A stretch of 64,000 nt of DNA from Chryseobacterium shigense (lineage in GTDB: Bacteria; Bacteroidota; Bacteroidia; Flavobacteriales; Weeksellaceae), in the NCBI RefSeq assembly GCF_014207845.1, contig NZ_JACHLC010000002.1, positions 496,001 through 560,000 on the forward strand, written 5' to 3'. The stretch's first letter is position 1; every line of letters starts with the position of its first letter. Shown in pieces: positions 16,104 to 24,052 of the stretch. Both the position numbers and the translations under genes were made by a program. Under the pieces are notes generated by a model. That model ran no database searches and was not told the origin of the DNA. It was given only the letters and a program-made list of their open reading frames with translations.

Positions 16104-17114
16104 TTAAGGATGTTCGTTTCTCGCTCTTATCACGAGATTCACAAGATCTGAGCCGCCACTCGCAAAATTCTCGCTCGGATTATGGGCACTTTGTGTAGCA
16201 ACAGCATAAGGGGCTCCATCCCAATAACCCCAGAATGGGCCGCCACTTTGTCCGGGCCAGATATCTGCTTTATGGCTCATGCTTTCATTATCATCGGCAC
16301 TCCAGAAGTCTCCGTCCAATGCAATACCAGTCTGGTAAGTTGGCCTCTGCGTTCCGGTAAGGTCCCCGGGATAGCCTGCATGTGTCCAGTAGGCCCCGCC
16401 ATCCCATGAATCAGAATATGATTTTGCACCCAGCCAGCCTGTACTGTTTCCGATAGGTCTGTCAAGGACAATAACTACATAATCATATTGAATTTCTGTT
16501 GAATCAATAGTAGGGCCTGCCACTTTGTATTTATAATAAGTTAAGGTACCCCATGCACTTCCGTAAGGAGCACTTCCGTTATAGTACATTGGGGTGAATT
16601 TTAGCCAGCCTGTGGTGTTATTAGGCTGCCAGTCTACAATATGGGCACAGGTAAGAAGATGTCTCGGACCAATCATTACTCCGCTGCCTGAGCCCAATGC
16701 GCTTTCCACTCTGCCCACGCATCGCCACGGGTAGGCAGTAGAATTATATACTTTTCTCTGATCAGGACCGAATATAGTTTTTACCCCTTCTGCGGTTAAG
16801 AAAGATTCTCTTTCAATGAATTTTGGTTTACGGTCTTTTTTTGCTTCCAGTTTAGGCTGGTATTCAAAATCTGAATAGGTAGGATAGAAGTGATCGGTTT
16901 CCAGTACTTTTCCGTCTGCGGCTTTTTCACCGGCAGGCATTCCGATTGATTTCATTCCTTTAGGGAAAGACCGTCCGTTAATGGTTTCCATGGCTGGTCT
17001 TTGGCTAGTTAGTTTTTCGGCATCCGCCGGTTTCTCAGTTGATTTTGCTTTAACGGTTCTAAGTCTTGATACTTCTTCTGCCGTCATTGGTTGATTACTT
17101 TCAGGTTTAGACAT
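16104..17114 (-). CDS. trypsin-like serine protease, second gene of the caspase/trypsin module
   Basis: This 336-residue protein has a C-terminal chymotrypsin-fold domain from about residue 120. The triad is His158 (LTCAHIVDW), Asp211 (YDYVVIVLD) and Ser290 (PGQSGGPF). The first about 115 residues are hydrophilic, rich in Lys, Glu and Ala and probably disordered. No signal peptide is visible, so it seems cytosolic, unusual for this fold. The N-terminal part could be a pro-region with many basic cleavage sites for a caspase-like or trypsin-like protease. The gene lies 63 bases downstream of the caspase-like gene, has its own copy of the same leader and is followed by a strong terminator. Confidence 0.85.
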   Translation of the reverse strand: MSKPESNQPMTAEEVSRLRTVKAKSTEKPADAEKLTSQRPAMETINGRSFPKGMKSIGMPAGEKAADGKVLETDHFYPTYSDFEYQPKLEAKKDRKPKFIERESFLTAEGVKTIFGPDQRKVYNSTAYPWRCVGRVESALGSGSGVMIGPRHLLTCAHIVDWQPNNTTGWLKFTPMYYNGSAPYGSAWGTLTYYKYKVAGPTIDSTEIQYDYVVIVLDRPIGNSTGWLGAKSYSDSWDGGAYWTHAGYPGDLTGTQRPTYQTGIALDGDFWSADDNESMSHKADIWPGQSGGPFWGYWDGAPYAVATQSAHNPSENFASGGSDLVNLVIRARNEHP

Positions 17115-17170
17115 GATTGTTAGTTTTTATCAGTTTTTCCTACTCTTTGGATGGCTTTTCGGATTCCGCC
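17115..17170 (-). promoter_or_regulatory. 5' leader of the trypsin-like gene, copy A of a shared leader
   Basis: In the sense direction this leader contains CCGAAAAGCC, then AGAGTAGG, then TAAAAACTAA before the ATG. The same words occur in the same order and nearly the same spacing before the caspase-like gene (18024-18082). It occupies almost the whole gap between the two coding regions. Confidence 0.6.
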
Positions 17171-17177
17171 AGTGGTT

Positions 17178-18023
17178 TTATGAAAATATTTTCTGAGAGA
17201 ATTCTGCTGTGATACTTTCTGTCTGATTAATTTGGGCTGCCCCCATAGCTGCCAGTGCTATGGCAATCTGCCTGTCAAGTGTTTTTCTGATGATATTTCC
17301 ATTGGTGGCCCGCAGTATTTTACAGAAATGATAAGTGAAATATCCTCTTATCTGGCCACTCATATTTCCTTCCATAGATACCTGATTGTCTTTGGATGCA
17401 GCCCATAAAGTATGGTTCATTCCCGCAACAGGAACCAGTGCTTTGGTCATGGTGATGGCTTTTTTAGAGCTTTTAGGCTCCTGCATTTCGCTTGCATAGG
17501 TCATATAAAACTCATCTTCAAGCATAGGCGGAATAAAACGGGGCGCTTCATATGATAGCTCTAAGTCGAGTCCGAGCTCCATTTTTCTTGTTCCCGTTCC
17601 AGAATGACAGCAGTCGAAAATAACTTCCAGATTAACACCTGCTTTCAGTTTACTGAAAACGGCTTTGAAATCATCATCCCTGATCACCCCGGCACTCGCA
17701 TAATCGTGAGGGCAGATAGCTTCATCCAGGCCATCTATTTCCAGATCTGTTCCGATGTTGGCCACTCTGGTTCCGTGCCCGGAATAATAAAATACCAGTG
17801 AATCTCCTTTTACACTGCTGTTGACAAGTGATTTCAGGTAATTTAAGATGTTGGCTCTTGTTGCGTTCTGATTGGTCAGAATTTTAATCTTTGCAGGACT
17901 AAAACCACAAATGACAAGGGTATTGGCCATATCTCTGGCGTCATTTACACAGCCGTTTAAGTCCGGTCCTCCTGATCCTATTGGTGCATAGTCGTTAATT
18001 CCTACTATTAATGCTTTTTTCAT
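17178..18023 (-). CDS. caspase-like cysteine protease (C14, metacaspase type)
   Basis: This 281-residue stand-alone p20-like caspase domain begins at the N-terminus (KKALIVGINDY). The dyad is His83 (YYSGHGT) and Cys139 (IFDCCHSG), and the substrate-pocket acidic stretch is GLDEAICPHDY. Bacterial relatives usually prefer basic P1 residues. No signal peptide, pro-domain or sensor domain is fused. About 140 residues follow the catalytic Cys and include the p10-like part. It is the first gene of the module with the trypsin-like protease and may activate it; that is inference. Confidence 0.88.
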   Translation of the reverse strand: MKKALIVGINDYAPIGSGGPDLNGCVNDARDMANTLVICGFSPAKIKILTNQNATRANILNYLKSLVNSSVKGDSLVFYYSGHGTRVANIGTDLEIDGLDEAICPHDYASAGVIRDDDFKAVFSKLKAGVNLEVIFDCCHSGTGTRKMELGLDLELSYEAPRFIPPMLEDEFYMTYASEMQEPKSSKKAITMTKALVPVAGMNHTLWAASKDNQVSMEGNMSGQIRGYFTYHFCKILRATNGNIIRKTLDRQIAIALAAMGAAQINQTESITAEFSQKIFS

Positions 18024-18082
18024 TGCTATTAGTTTTTAATGGTCCCTACTCTGTTTGGGCTTTTCGGGTTCGGCCTTCATGG
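18024..18082 (-). promoter_or_regulatory. 5' leader of the caspase-like gene, copy B of a shared leader
   Basis: This copy of the leader has GGCCGAACCCGAAAAGCC, AGAGTAGG and TAAAAACTAA before the start codon, matching copy A at 17115-17170. Identical words are at plus-strand 18058-18067 and 18045-18052, against 17153-17162 and 17139-17146 in copy A. It could be an RNA or protein binding site or a relic of gene duplication. Confidence 0.6.
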
Positions 18083-18221
18083 GTTATTTTTACAGGACAA
18101 AGTTCTGTTATTCAATAGTATAAAAACAGAGGGAAAGACCTAATTATGAGGCGGGAAAAACACCTTTTTTGATGAGTTTTATTAAGATAAAACCGGTGGA
18201 GATCACAAAATGGATAAGAGC

Positions 18222-18257
18222 AAAAAGAATCCGGCAGATTTGAAAAATCTGCCGGAT
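18222..18257 (-). terminator. terminator of the two-component operon
   Basis: A perfect 13-bp stem (ATCCGGCAGATTT at 18229-18241, complement at 18245-18257) with a 3-base loop is followed on the minus strand by TCTTTTTG. It separates the response regulator gene from the caspase/trypsin module. Confidence 0.85.
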
Positions 18258-18303
18258 CGTGAAGGCCGTAAATATCGTATTTTAATAATTTGATAATATC
18301 AAT

Positions 18304-18948
18304 TTAGCATAAGTCATGCTTTAAAGCAAAAAGAACCAGGCCAACTCTGTTTTTTATTTCCAGTTTCATGAAAACAGAATCCCTGTAACCGTCAATGGTC
18401 TTGGGACTGAGAAACATTTTATCCGCTATTTCTTTATAAGTCAGTTCGCTGCAGGCCCATTTTATGAATTCTTTTTCCCTGTCTTTTAACTCGGAAAGGA
18501 GGGACGCATTTTTGATGTCTTCTGATTTTACCTTAAGTAATTTCTGGGCAACAAAATCTGTATAAAAGCTACCCTTATCGAATACAGTATCTATTGCCTG
18601 GAAAAGGATAGACGGCTGCATATCTTTCAACAGGTAGCCTTTTGCTCCCGCTTTCAGCATTTTGATGAGAACTTTTTCATCATCTTCCATAGTCAGGGCA
18701 ATTACTTTTACATCGGGACGATGTTCGGTTAACCATTCGGTGGTCTCTATACCGTTTTTATAGGGCATATTGATGTCCATCAGCACAACTGCAGGTAATT
18801 CTGACGCTTTTTCTATGGCGGCAATAAAATCTTCACCATTGGGATGATTCATGATTACACTGTACTGAGGGTTTTCCATGATCATATTTTCCAATGCCTT
18901 AGACATCAAAGTATGATCATCAACGATAGCTATGGGAATAGTTTTCAT
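18304..18948 (-). CDS. NarL/FixJ-type response regulator
   Basis: This 214-residue regulator has an N-terminal receiver (IVDDHTLM acidic pocket, phospho-acceptor in LMDINMPYKNG near residue 58, Lys in YLLKD) and a C-terminal LuxR-type HTH (ELTYKEIADKMFLSPKTID). Its ATG overlaps the TGA of the upstream histidine kinase gene (ATGA), so the two form a cognate pair. Targets are unknown. Confidence 0.93.
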   Translation of the reverse strand: MKTIPIAIVDDHTLMSKALENMIMENPQYSVIMNHPNGEDFIAAIEKASELPAVVLMDINMPYKNGIETTEWLTEHRPDVKVIALTMEDDEKVLIKMLKAGAKGYLLKDMQPSILFQAIDTVFDKGSFYTDFVAQKLLKVKSEDIKNASLLSELKDREKEFIKWACSELTYKEIADKMFLSPKTIDGYRDSVFMKLEIKNRVGLVLFALKHDLC

Positions 18949-19715
18949 GTTAAGTGTTTATAATAGGTTATTGAAGTCTGTGTTCCTTTATCAAGTTCCG
19001 ACTGTATGGAAAATTCTGCATGGATTAGTTTTGCTCTCAGTTCCATATTCTTCAATCCGGAACCGTCCTGTATTTTGGAGGTATTAAAGCCTTTTCCGTT
19101 ATCTGAAATACTGATCCGTAAAATTTCATGGTCATCTTCCAGCCGGATAGATACATTTTTGGCCCTGGAATGTTTTAAGATATTATTGATGCTTTCCTGG
19201 ATAATCCTGAAGAGAATCAAGCCATGTTTGGGAGAAATATCAACATCCTGTTTCTGGGTAATGAATTCTATCTTTAATAATTTCAGCTTCTGTATCCTTT
19301 TTACCTCTCTTTCGATGGATTCCGTCAATCCGAAATGAATGATCTGTTCAGTAATTAATGTTTTGGATAAATTTCTGATGTCCTGAATACATTCTCCCAG
19401 AAGTTCACTAAGCTCATTCAGTTCTTCTTTTTCTGTATTTTTCAGCTTGGAAACAAGTTGGTTTTGCCGTAAACGGACCACAGAAAGCTTTTGTCCCACA
19501 TCATCATGAAGCTCCTGCCCGATATAGTTTAATGTCTGCTCCTTTATTTCTACCTGCGAAGTGGCCAGTTCCTTTTCAAAGCGCATGTCTTTTTCTTTCT
19601 GTGCGATCAGTAGGGTTGTTTTCTTTTTGATAAAAACCACATAGATAAAGATCATCATCAAAACGACAATAAGTAAAGTAATTGTAAAGGTAATAACCAA
19701 ATTATTTTCTTCCAT
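18945..19715 (-). CDS. sensor histidine kinase, HisKA_3 type
   Basis: This 256-residue kinase has one membrane segment (about residues 7-29) and almost no periplasmic domain. It then has a coiled linker, a dimerisation H-box YIGQELHDDVGQKLS, the N-box IIQESINNILKHS and the G-boxes ISDNGKGF and GSGLKNMELRA. The lack of a sensor domain suggests that it senses through a partner, perhaps the membrane protein encoded just upstream. It is coupled to the response regulator gene. Confidence 0.92.
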   Translation of the reverse strand: MEENNLVITFTITLLIVVLMMIFIYVVFIKKKTTLLIAQKEKDMRFEKELATSQVEIKEQTLNYIGQELHDDVGQKLSVVRLRQNQLVSKLKNTEKEELNELSELLGECIQDIRNLSKTLITEQIIHFGLTESIEREVKRIQKLKLLKIEFITQKQDVDISPKHGLILFRIIQESINNILKHSRAKNVSIRLEDDHEILRISISDNGKGFNTSKIQDGSGLKNMELRAKLIHAEFSIQSELDKGTQTSITYYKHLT

Positions 19716-19730
19716 ACTTTAAAAGAATGT

Positions 19731-20375
19731 TTATCTGAGCCTGTCCTGTCTGTTCAAAAATAATCCTAACATAAGTATTCCGTTACTGATAAGGTTAAGC
19801 ATAAATAAAATAAAAAAATAAATATGCTCTGAAACCGTTGTCCTGAAATATAAAATAGGAATACTTCCGATGAATAAAATCAGTAGGGAGACTGAAATCC
19901 AGAATGGCAGGTAATTATTGAGTCCCAGTATTTTATCCGAATTAAAGGTCTGATATAGAAATAAAATAATGGAAAACAGTAACAAGAGGATATCAACATA
20001 CAGCATATTAAAGGAAAAATGATGCAGAAGATCATCCTCAGTATAAAACATTACAACAATATTGACGATAAAAAGGATCAATAAAAGAAGTTGTAATTTT
20101 CTAAGAACAGGCCAATACAATAACTGGAAATAATACAACAGGTACATGAAAAATACAATCATTAAAAAGCCAATCACATAAAACATCTCGGTAGACCTGT
20201 TGGTAGATTTAAAATGGAAATAACAAAAAATATCAATCAGGGAAGACAATATATAGGCTGTAATAAAAAATAAATTCTCTTTCCCGATTTTTCTGTATTT
20301 AATCATCATCAGGGCCATTACCACAACGTATATGACCATAGTTATCTGCTTTCCTGTTTCTATGTTCCAGTTCAT
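19731..20375 (-). CDS. polytopic membrane protein next to the histidine kinase
   Basis: This 214-residue, very hydrophobic protein has about seven predicted membrane segments and short loops. No family is recognised. It starts 11 bases after the lipoprotein gene and ends 15 bases before the kinase gene, so the four genes form one operon. It may be the sensing component for the kinase; this rests only on position. Confidence 0.75.
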   Translation of the reverse strand: MNWNIETGKQITMVIYVVVMALMMIKYRKIGKENLFFITAYILSSLIDIFCYFHFKSTNRSTEMFYVIGFLMIVFFMYLLYYFQLLYWPVLRKLQLLLLILFIVNIVVMFYTEDDLLHHFSFNMLYVDILLLLFSIILFLYQTFNSDKILGLNNYLPFWISVSLLILFIGSIPILYFRTTVSEHIYFFILFMLNLISNGILMLGLFLNRQDRLR

Positions 20376-20386
20376 GACTTTACCTT

Positions 20387-20950
20387 TTACTGCATCTCTG
20401 CTGTGGACACCTTAGGAGGAGGAGCCAGATTGGTCATATTCAGGGATTGCATAGACTGTACATCTGTATTCTCGTTTGATGATCTCATCATTCTGGACAT
20501 TACTCTGGTACTGTCCTTTCCCTGGTTTTGAGAAGTAGGCACCAAAAATATAGTCTGATAGCCGGCGTATTCCGGTTTTGCCATTTTGTTTTTAGGATGA
20601 TTTATAGGGTATTTTCCCATATAAATCCTGATCCCCGGATTTTTCAGGTTTTGCTTTTTGGCAGTTTCTTTTACATATTGAATATATCCTTCCAGATCCT
20701 CTACAGAAAACCAGTACCAGCGCGAATCCGGCTCTCCGTTTCTGTATTTGGTAAGAATCATGTTGTTAGTCCGGGAATATTCATCATAAAGAACCCTGCC
20801 TTCACGGTAGCTTATCAATCTCTTTTTATAACTGTCACTTACAGGTTCCTTAGGCGGTTCGGAGCAGCGCGTGCAGCTTAACATACAAAAACTTAAGATA
20901 AGCACAGCAAAAAGTGGGCTCATTGTTTTTAATAAAGTAGGAGTTTTCAT
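20387..20950 (-). CDS. lipoprotein of unknown function, first gene of the two-component operon
   Basis: This 187-residue protein has a lipoprotein signal ending in a lipobox-like SCMLSC (Cys about residue 26). The mature part has a mixed region containing YRNGEPDSRWYWF and IRIYMGKYP, and a low-complexity Met/Ser/Asn-rich tail. No family is recognised. A TAATTTTG -7 box lies on the minus strand at 20976-20983. Confidence 0.72.
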   Translation of the reverse strand: MKTPTLLKTMSPLFAVLILSFCMLSCTRCSEPPKEPVSDSYKKRLISYREGRVLYDEYSRTNNMILTKYRNGEPDSRWYWFSVEDLEGYIQYVKETAKKQNLKNPGIRIYMGKYPINHPKNKMAKPEYAGYQTIFLVPTSQNQGKDSTRVMSRMMRSSNENTDVQSMQSLNMTNLAPPPKVSTAEMQ

Positions 20951-21381
20951 TTTTATGGTATTTAATTTTATAAAACAAAATTAGGTAACAGCTTAACTTT
21001 ATAAAAGGGGGAAAACACTGTTTTTACAAATACTAAATTTACGATAATTTGTTTTGAAATTCAGGAGAATACGAATTATTTATTGATGATGTTTATCTTT
21101 AAAAAGAAATATTATAGGCCTTAAGTTTTATATTCAGCTAAACTTTCCTCCATACTTTATTTTTTACAAGAAAAAATCCTTACTTCTACAAAAAAAGGCT
21201 TCATAAACTGATTGTTTCATCTTTTTACTCCAAATAAATATGAAATCTTATCCACAGAAAACCAGAACATTACAATAAAATTCCTTCCTTTTTCCAAAAT
21301 CCCATGCAAGATTTCCAAAAAACCGGATTTTACAGATGAGTACTCACTACAATTAATGTTTAATGTTAAAAAAATAATGAA
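20951..21381. other. 431-base intergenic region, AT-rich
   Basis: This gap lies between divergent genes and must hold both promoters. A -7 box for the minus-strand lipoprotein is at 20976-20983. A single perfect DnaA-box sequence TTATCCACA is at 21247-21255 but stands alone. No open frame, RNA gene or repeat was recognised. Confidence 0.5.
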
Positions 21382-21963
21382 ATGAAGAATTTAATAGTAC
21401 TTAAAGTTATTACCGCTGTTTTGGTCATCTCGGTTATCTTCTCCCTGTTCTCATGTATGAATGAGGACAGGATAGAAGTACCGCCGGTAAAATTGGAAGA
21501 TGTCAGCGGCAATTATAAAGGAAGACTGATTACAGTACGGGGAGAACTCAGATCAGAGAAGATTGTGGATTTCAAAGTGAAAAAAGATACCCTTGCATTT
21601 CCGGAATTTCCTCTGAAAGAAATAGTAACAGCAGTTGTAAAAGATCCGGTAAAAGTGCAGGATGCCCTTACAGCAATGGGAAAAGTAAAATATAATCTTA
21701 ATTATAAATCTGTTTTAAACGCAGAAAAAAACTGGGTAGAACTTACTTTCTCACCTAAAGATCTTGAACTTCAGATCCCGGTAGACGGAGTGAATAAAAA
21801 AACAGTTGTCACCATTACCGCAATGCAGAAAGGTTATTTTATAGGACTGGATCATACATTAAGGTTTGTCCTTGCGGCAGAAAAGATCACTGTAAATGGG
21901 ACGGTATTGAGTCCGTTTGAGCCTGTTTACTATAATTTTCCTTACTGTATAAAAACGAATTGA
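21382..21963 (+). CDS. DUF4840-like lipoprotein
   Basis: This 193-residue protein has a lipoprotein signal ending in SLFSC (Cys about 25). The VSGNYKGRLITVRGE start of the mature domain and the overall layout resemble the Bacteroidota family DUF4840; assignment is by recall of that pattern. It lies upstream of the ECF sigma gene with a 98-base gap. Confidence 0.65.
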   Translation: MKNLIVLKVITAVLVISVIFSLFSCMNEDRIEVPPVKLEDVSGNYKGRLITVRGELRSEKIVDFKVKKDTLAFPEFPLKEIVTAVVKDPVKVQDALTAMGKVKYNLNYKSVLNAEKNWVELTFSPKDLELQIPVDGVNKKTVVTITAMQKGYFIGLDHTLRFVLAAEKITVNGTVLSPFEPVYYNFPYCIKTN

Positions 21964-22060
21964 TATACATAATAATATAAACAATAGATTGTGGTTTGCC
22001 GGATGCAGTCTATTTTTGCTTTAAAATTTTAATCGGTGTTACACCGGATCTCAGCCATAC

Positions 22061-22627
22061 ATGGAAGAAAACAAGGAGCAGATTTTGATAAAGCGTCTTC
22101 TCACAAAAGAAGAAGCTGCCTGGAAAGAACTTTTCGGAAACTATTCCGGAAATCTTGCCGGGGTCTGTTCCCGTTATCTTTCGGGGAAAGATGATATTCA
22201 TGATGTTCTTCAGAACAGCTTTATTAAAATGTTCCGCTCTATAGAAACATTTGAATACAGAGGAAATGGCTCATTGAAGGCCTGGATGATCCGCATTACC
22301 GTAAACGAGGCTTTAAAGCATATCAGACAGCATTCCGGCATAACAATCAATGATGACCTCACGGAGTTTCCGGATATTCCCAATGATGAAGAGCCTGATC
22401 TTGATGAAATTCCACAGGCAGCCATTATGAAAATGATAAGATCGCTTCCGGATGGTTACAGAACTGTTTTTAATCTGTTTGTATTTGAGAAAAAAAGCCA
22501 TAAGGAAATTGCCGGGCTTTTAGGAATAGCAGAGAATTCTTCCGCCTCTCAGCTGCATAGGGCAAAAGGACTGCTGATCCGGAAAATTAAAGAATTTAAA
22601 ATGTCAAAAAAAGCACAATATGAATAA
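22061..22627 (+). CDS. ECF-type RNA polymerase sigma factor
   Basis: This 188-residue sigma-70 family protein has region 2 (LSGKDDIHDVLQNSFIKMFRSIETFEYRG and LKAWMIRITVNEALKHIR) and region 4 (LPDGYRTVFNLFVFEKKSHKEIAGLLGIAENSSASQLHRAKG). The end of the gene overlaps the next start by 8 bases, coupling it to its likely membrane regulator. Confidence 0.92.
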   Translation: MEENKEQILIKRLLTKEEAAWKELFGNYSGNLAGVCSRYLSGKDDIHDVLQNSFIKMFRSIETFEYRGNGSLKAWMIRITVNEALKHIRQHSGITINDDLTEFPDIPNDEEPDLDEIPQAAIMKMIRSLPDGYRTVFNLFVFEKKSHKEIAGLLGIAENSSASQLHRAKGLLIRKIKEFKMSKKAQYE

Positions 22628-24014
22628 TCAGTGGCTGAATGATCTGCACAGGAAAATGGAAGACCACGAAGAGGATATTCCGGATGGGCTGTGGGAAGAT
22701 ATTAAAGATGAACTTTTTTCCGGAGAGGAAGAAAACGGAATTGCCGGAAGTATGCCGCTTGGAACGGATGATGAAAAAGACGGTAAACCTGTTTCTGCAG
22801 ATAAAAGAAATTCTCTCTGGTTTCGTGTCGGAGGAATTGCGGCGGCAATTGTTATGCTGTTCTTTACGGGAAAGCTTTTACAGGAAATGAATTCAGATAA
22901 ACCAGGGGTTAAAATAACAAAAAACTCCGAAAATGGTAAAATTAAAGATAGAGACAAAAATATCACAGAATCACTGAAAATAAATACAGAAGAACAATTC
23001 AATACAGAAGAAAGTAAAAAATATAGTATTCAGGAAAAAATATGGAAAGATAAAAACAGTATCAATACTGTTCTAGAAAATGTATTTAGCAGAAAAATAA
23101 CTGATCACGGAAAAGCATTATCAAAATTCATAGAAAAAGAAACCGGCTTAGAGCTTTTAACCAAAAAAGAACTGCCTTTTTATAGTCCACCTTCAGTTAA
23201 TGAGAATCCGCTGCCGGAAAAAGAACAGGAATCCCGGGAAATTTTTGACGGAAATGAAAATAATCTTCCGGAAAAATATGCTGCTCATGATAAACCTAAA
23301 GCTTTAGTTCAACAGCCTGAAAAATGGATGCTGAGTATGCTTACAGGAAATGTTTCCCCGAACTCTTCAGATCAGAAATTCCCAGGTTATACCTCTATGA
23401 GCGGAAGTCCCATGACTTTTAGTGATGTGTTAATCGCCAGTACGGAAACTGATCCCGTTACAGAAGTTCTGCTGGCTAACCAGAGCAAAGAAGTTGAAGC
23501 AAGAATAAGACATAAAGTTCCCGTAACATTTGGAGTATCCATGTATTATAACATTGGAAAAAAATGGGGAATAGGTACAGGAATTAATTATACCAAACTT
23601 ACCTCTGAGCTTCACTCAGGAAGCAATTCAAATTATATAAAAGGAGACCAGAGTGTTCATTATATAGGCATTCCGGTGCAGGTAAACTACAATGTAGTTC
23701 AAAAAGGACGCTTTACAGGATACGTTACCGGGGGAATACTTGCAGAAAAAGCAGTGGCAGGAAAGCTTAAGACACAATATATAATAAATGATGAGGTACA
23801 GGAAACACAGGAAGAACGCATTGATGTTAAACCAGTGCAGTTTTCAGTGAATTCAGCAGTAGGGCTGCAGGTGAAAATTATTGATAAGATCGGTATATAT
23901 GCAGAGCCGGGGATTGGCTATCATTTCAAAAATGAAAGTCAGCTCAATACCATTTATAAAGAAAAACCTTTAAACTTCAATATGAAATTCGGGATCAGGA
24001 TTTTGTTAGACTGA
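22620..24014 (+). CDS. membrane-spanning putative anti-sigma/outer-membrane-barrel-like protein
   Basis: This 464-residue protein has an acidic cytosolic N-terminus (about residues 1-68) with a DIPDGLWEDIKDELF motif and one membrane segment near residues 72-88. A long hydrophilic linker follows, and the C-terminal about 170 residues look like a small outer-membrane barrel (alternating strands, ending KPLNFNMKFGIRILLD). The overlap with the sigma gene and the cytosolic segment suggest it restrains that sigma factor. The barrel part points to an envelope-spanning sensor. Both ideas are inference. Similar sigma/barrel pairs are common in Bacteroidota. Confidence 0.7.
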   Translation: MNNQWLNDLHRKMEDHEEDIPDGLWEDIKDELFSGEEENGIAGSMPLGTDDEKDGKPVSADKRNSLWFRVGGIAAAIVMLFFTGKLLQEMNSDKPGVKITKNSENGKIKDRDKNITESLKINTEEQFNTEESKKYSIQEKIWKDKNSINTVLENVFSRKITDHGKALSKFIEKETGLELLTKKELPFYSPPSVNENPLPEKEQESREIFDGNENNLPEKYAAHDKPKALVQQPEKWMLSMLTGNVSPNSSDQKFPGYTSMSGSPMTFSDVLIASTETDPVTEVLLANQSKEVEARIRHKVPVTFGVSMYYNIGKKWGIGTGINYTKLTSELHSGSNSNYIKGDQSVHYIGIPVQVNYNVVQKGRFTGYVTGGILAEKAVAGKLKTQYIINDEVQETQEERIDVKPVQFSVNSAVGLQVKIIDKIGIYAEPGIGYHFKNESQLNTIYKEKPLNFNMKFGIRILLD

Positions 24015-24052
24015 TACCCTTTTAATACCGCCCAACCATTAAATATTTATAT

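Noticed and set aside
16104..17114. Trypsin-like protease as a secreted virulence or feeding enzyme
   Set aside because: No signal peptide, lipobox or T9SS tail is present at any plausible start, so export is not supported.
21247..21255. Perfect DnaA-box sequence TTATCCACA in the 431-base gap
   Set aside because: It is single, with no cluster of further boxes, no AT-rich unwinding array and no dnaA or parAB nearby, so it is not evidence of an origin.
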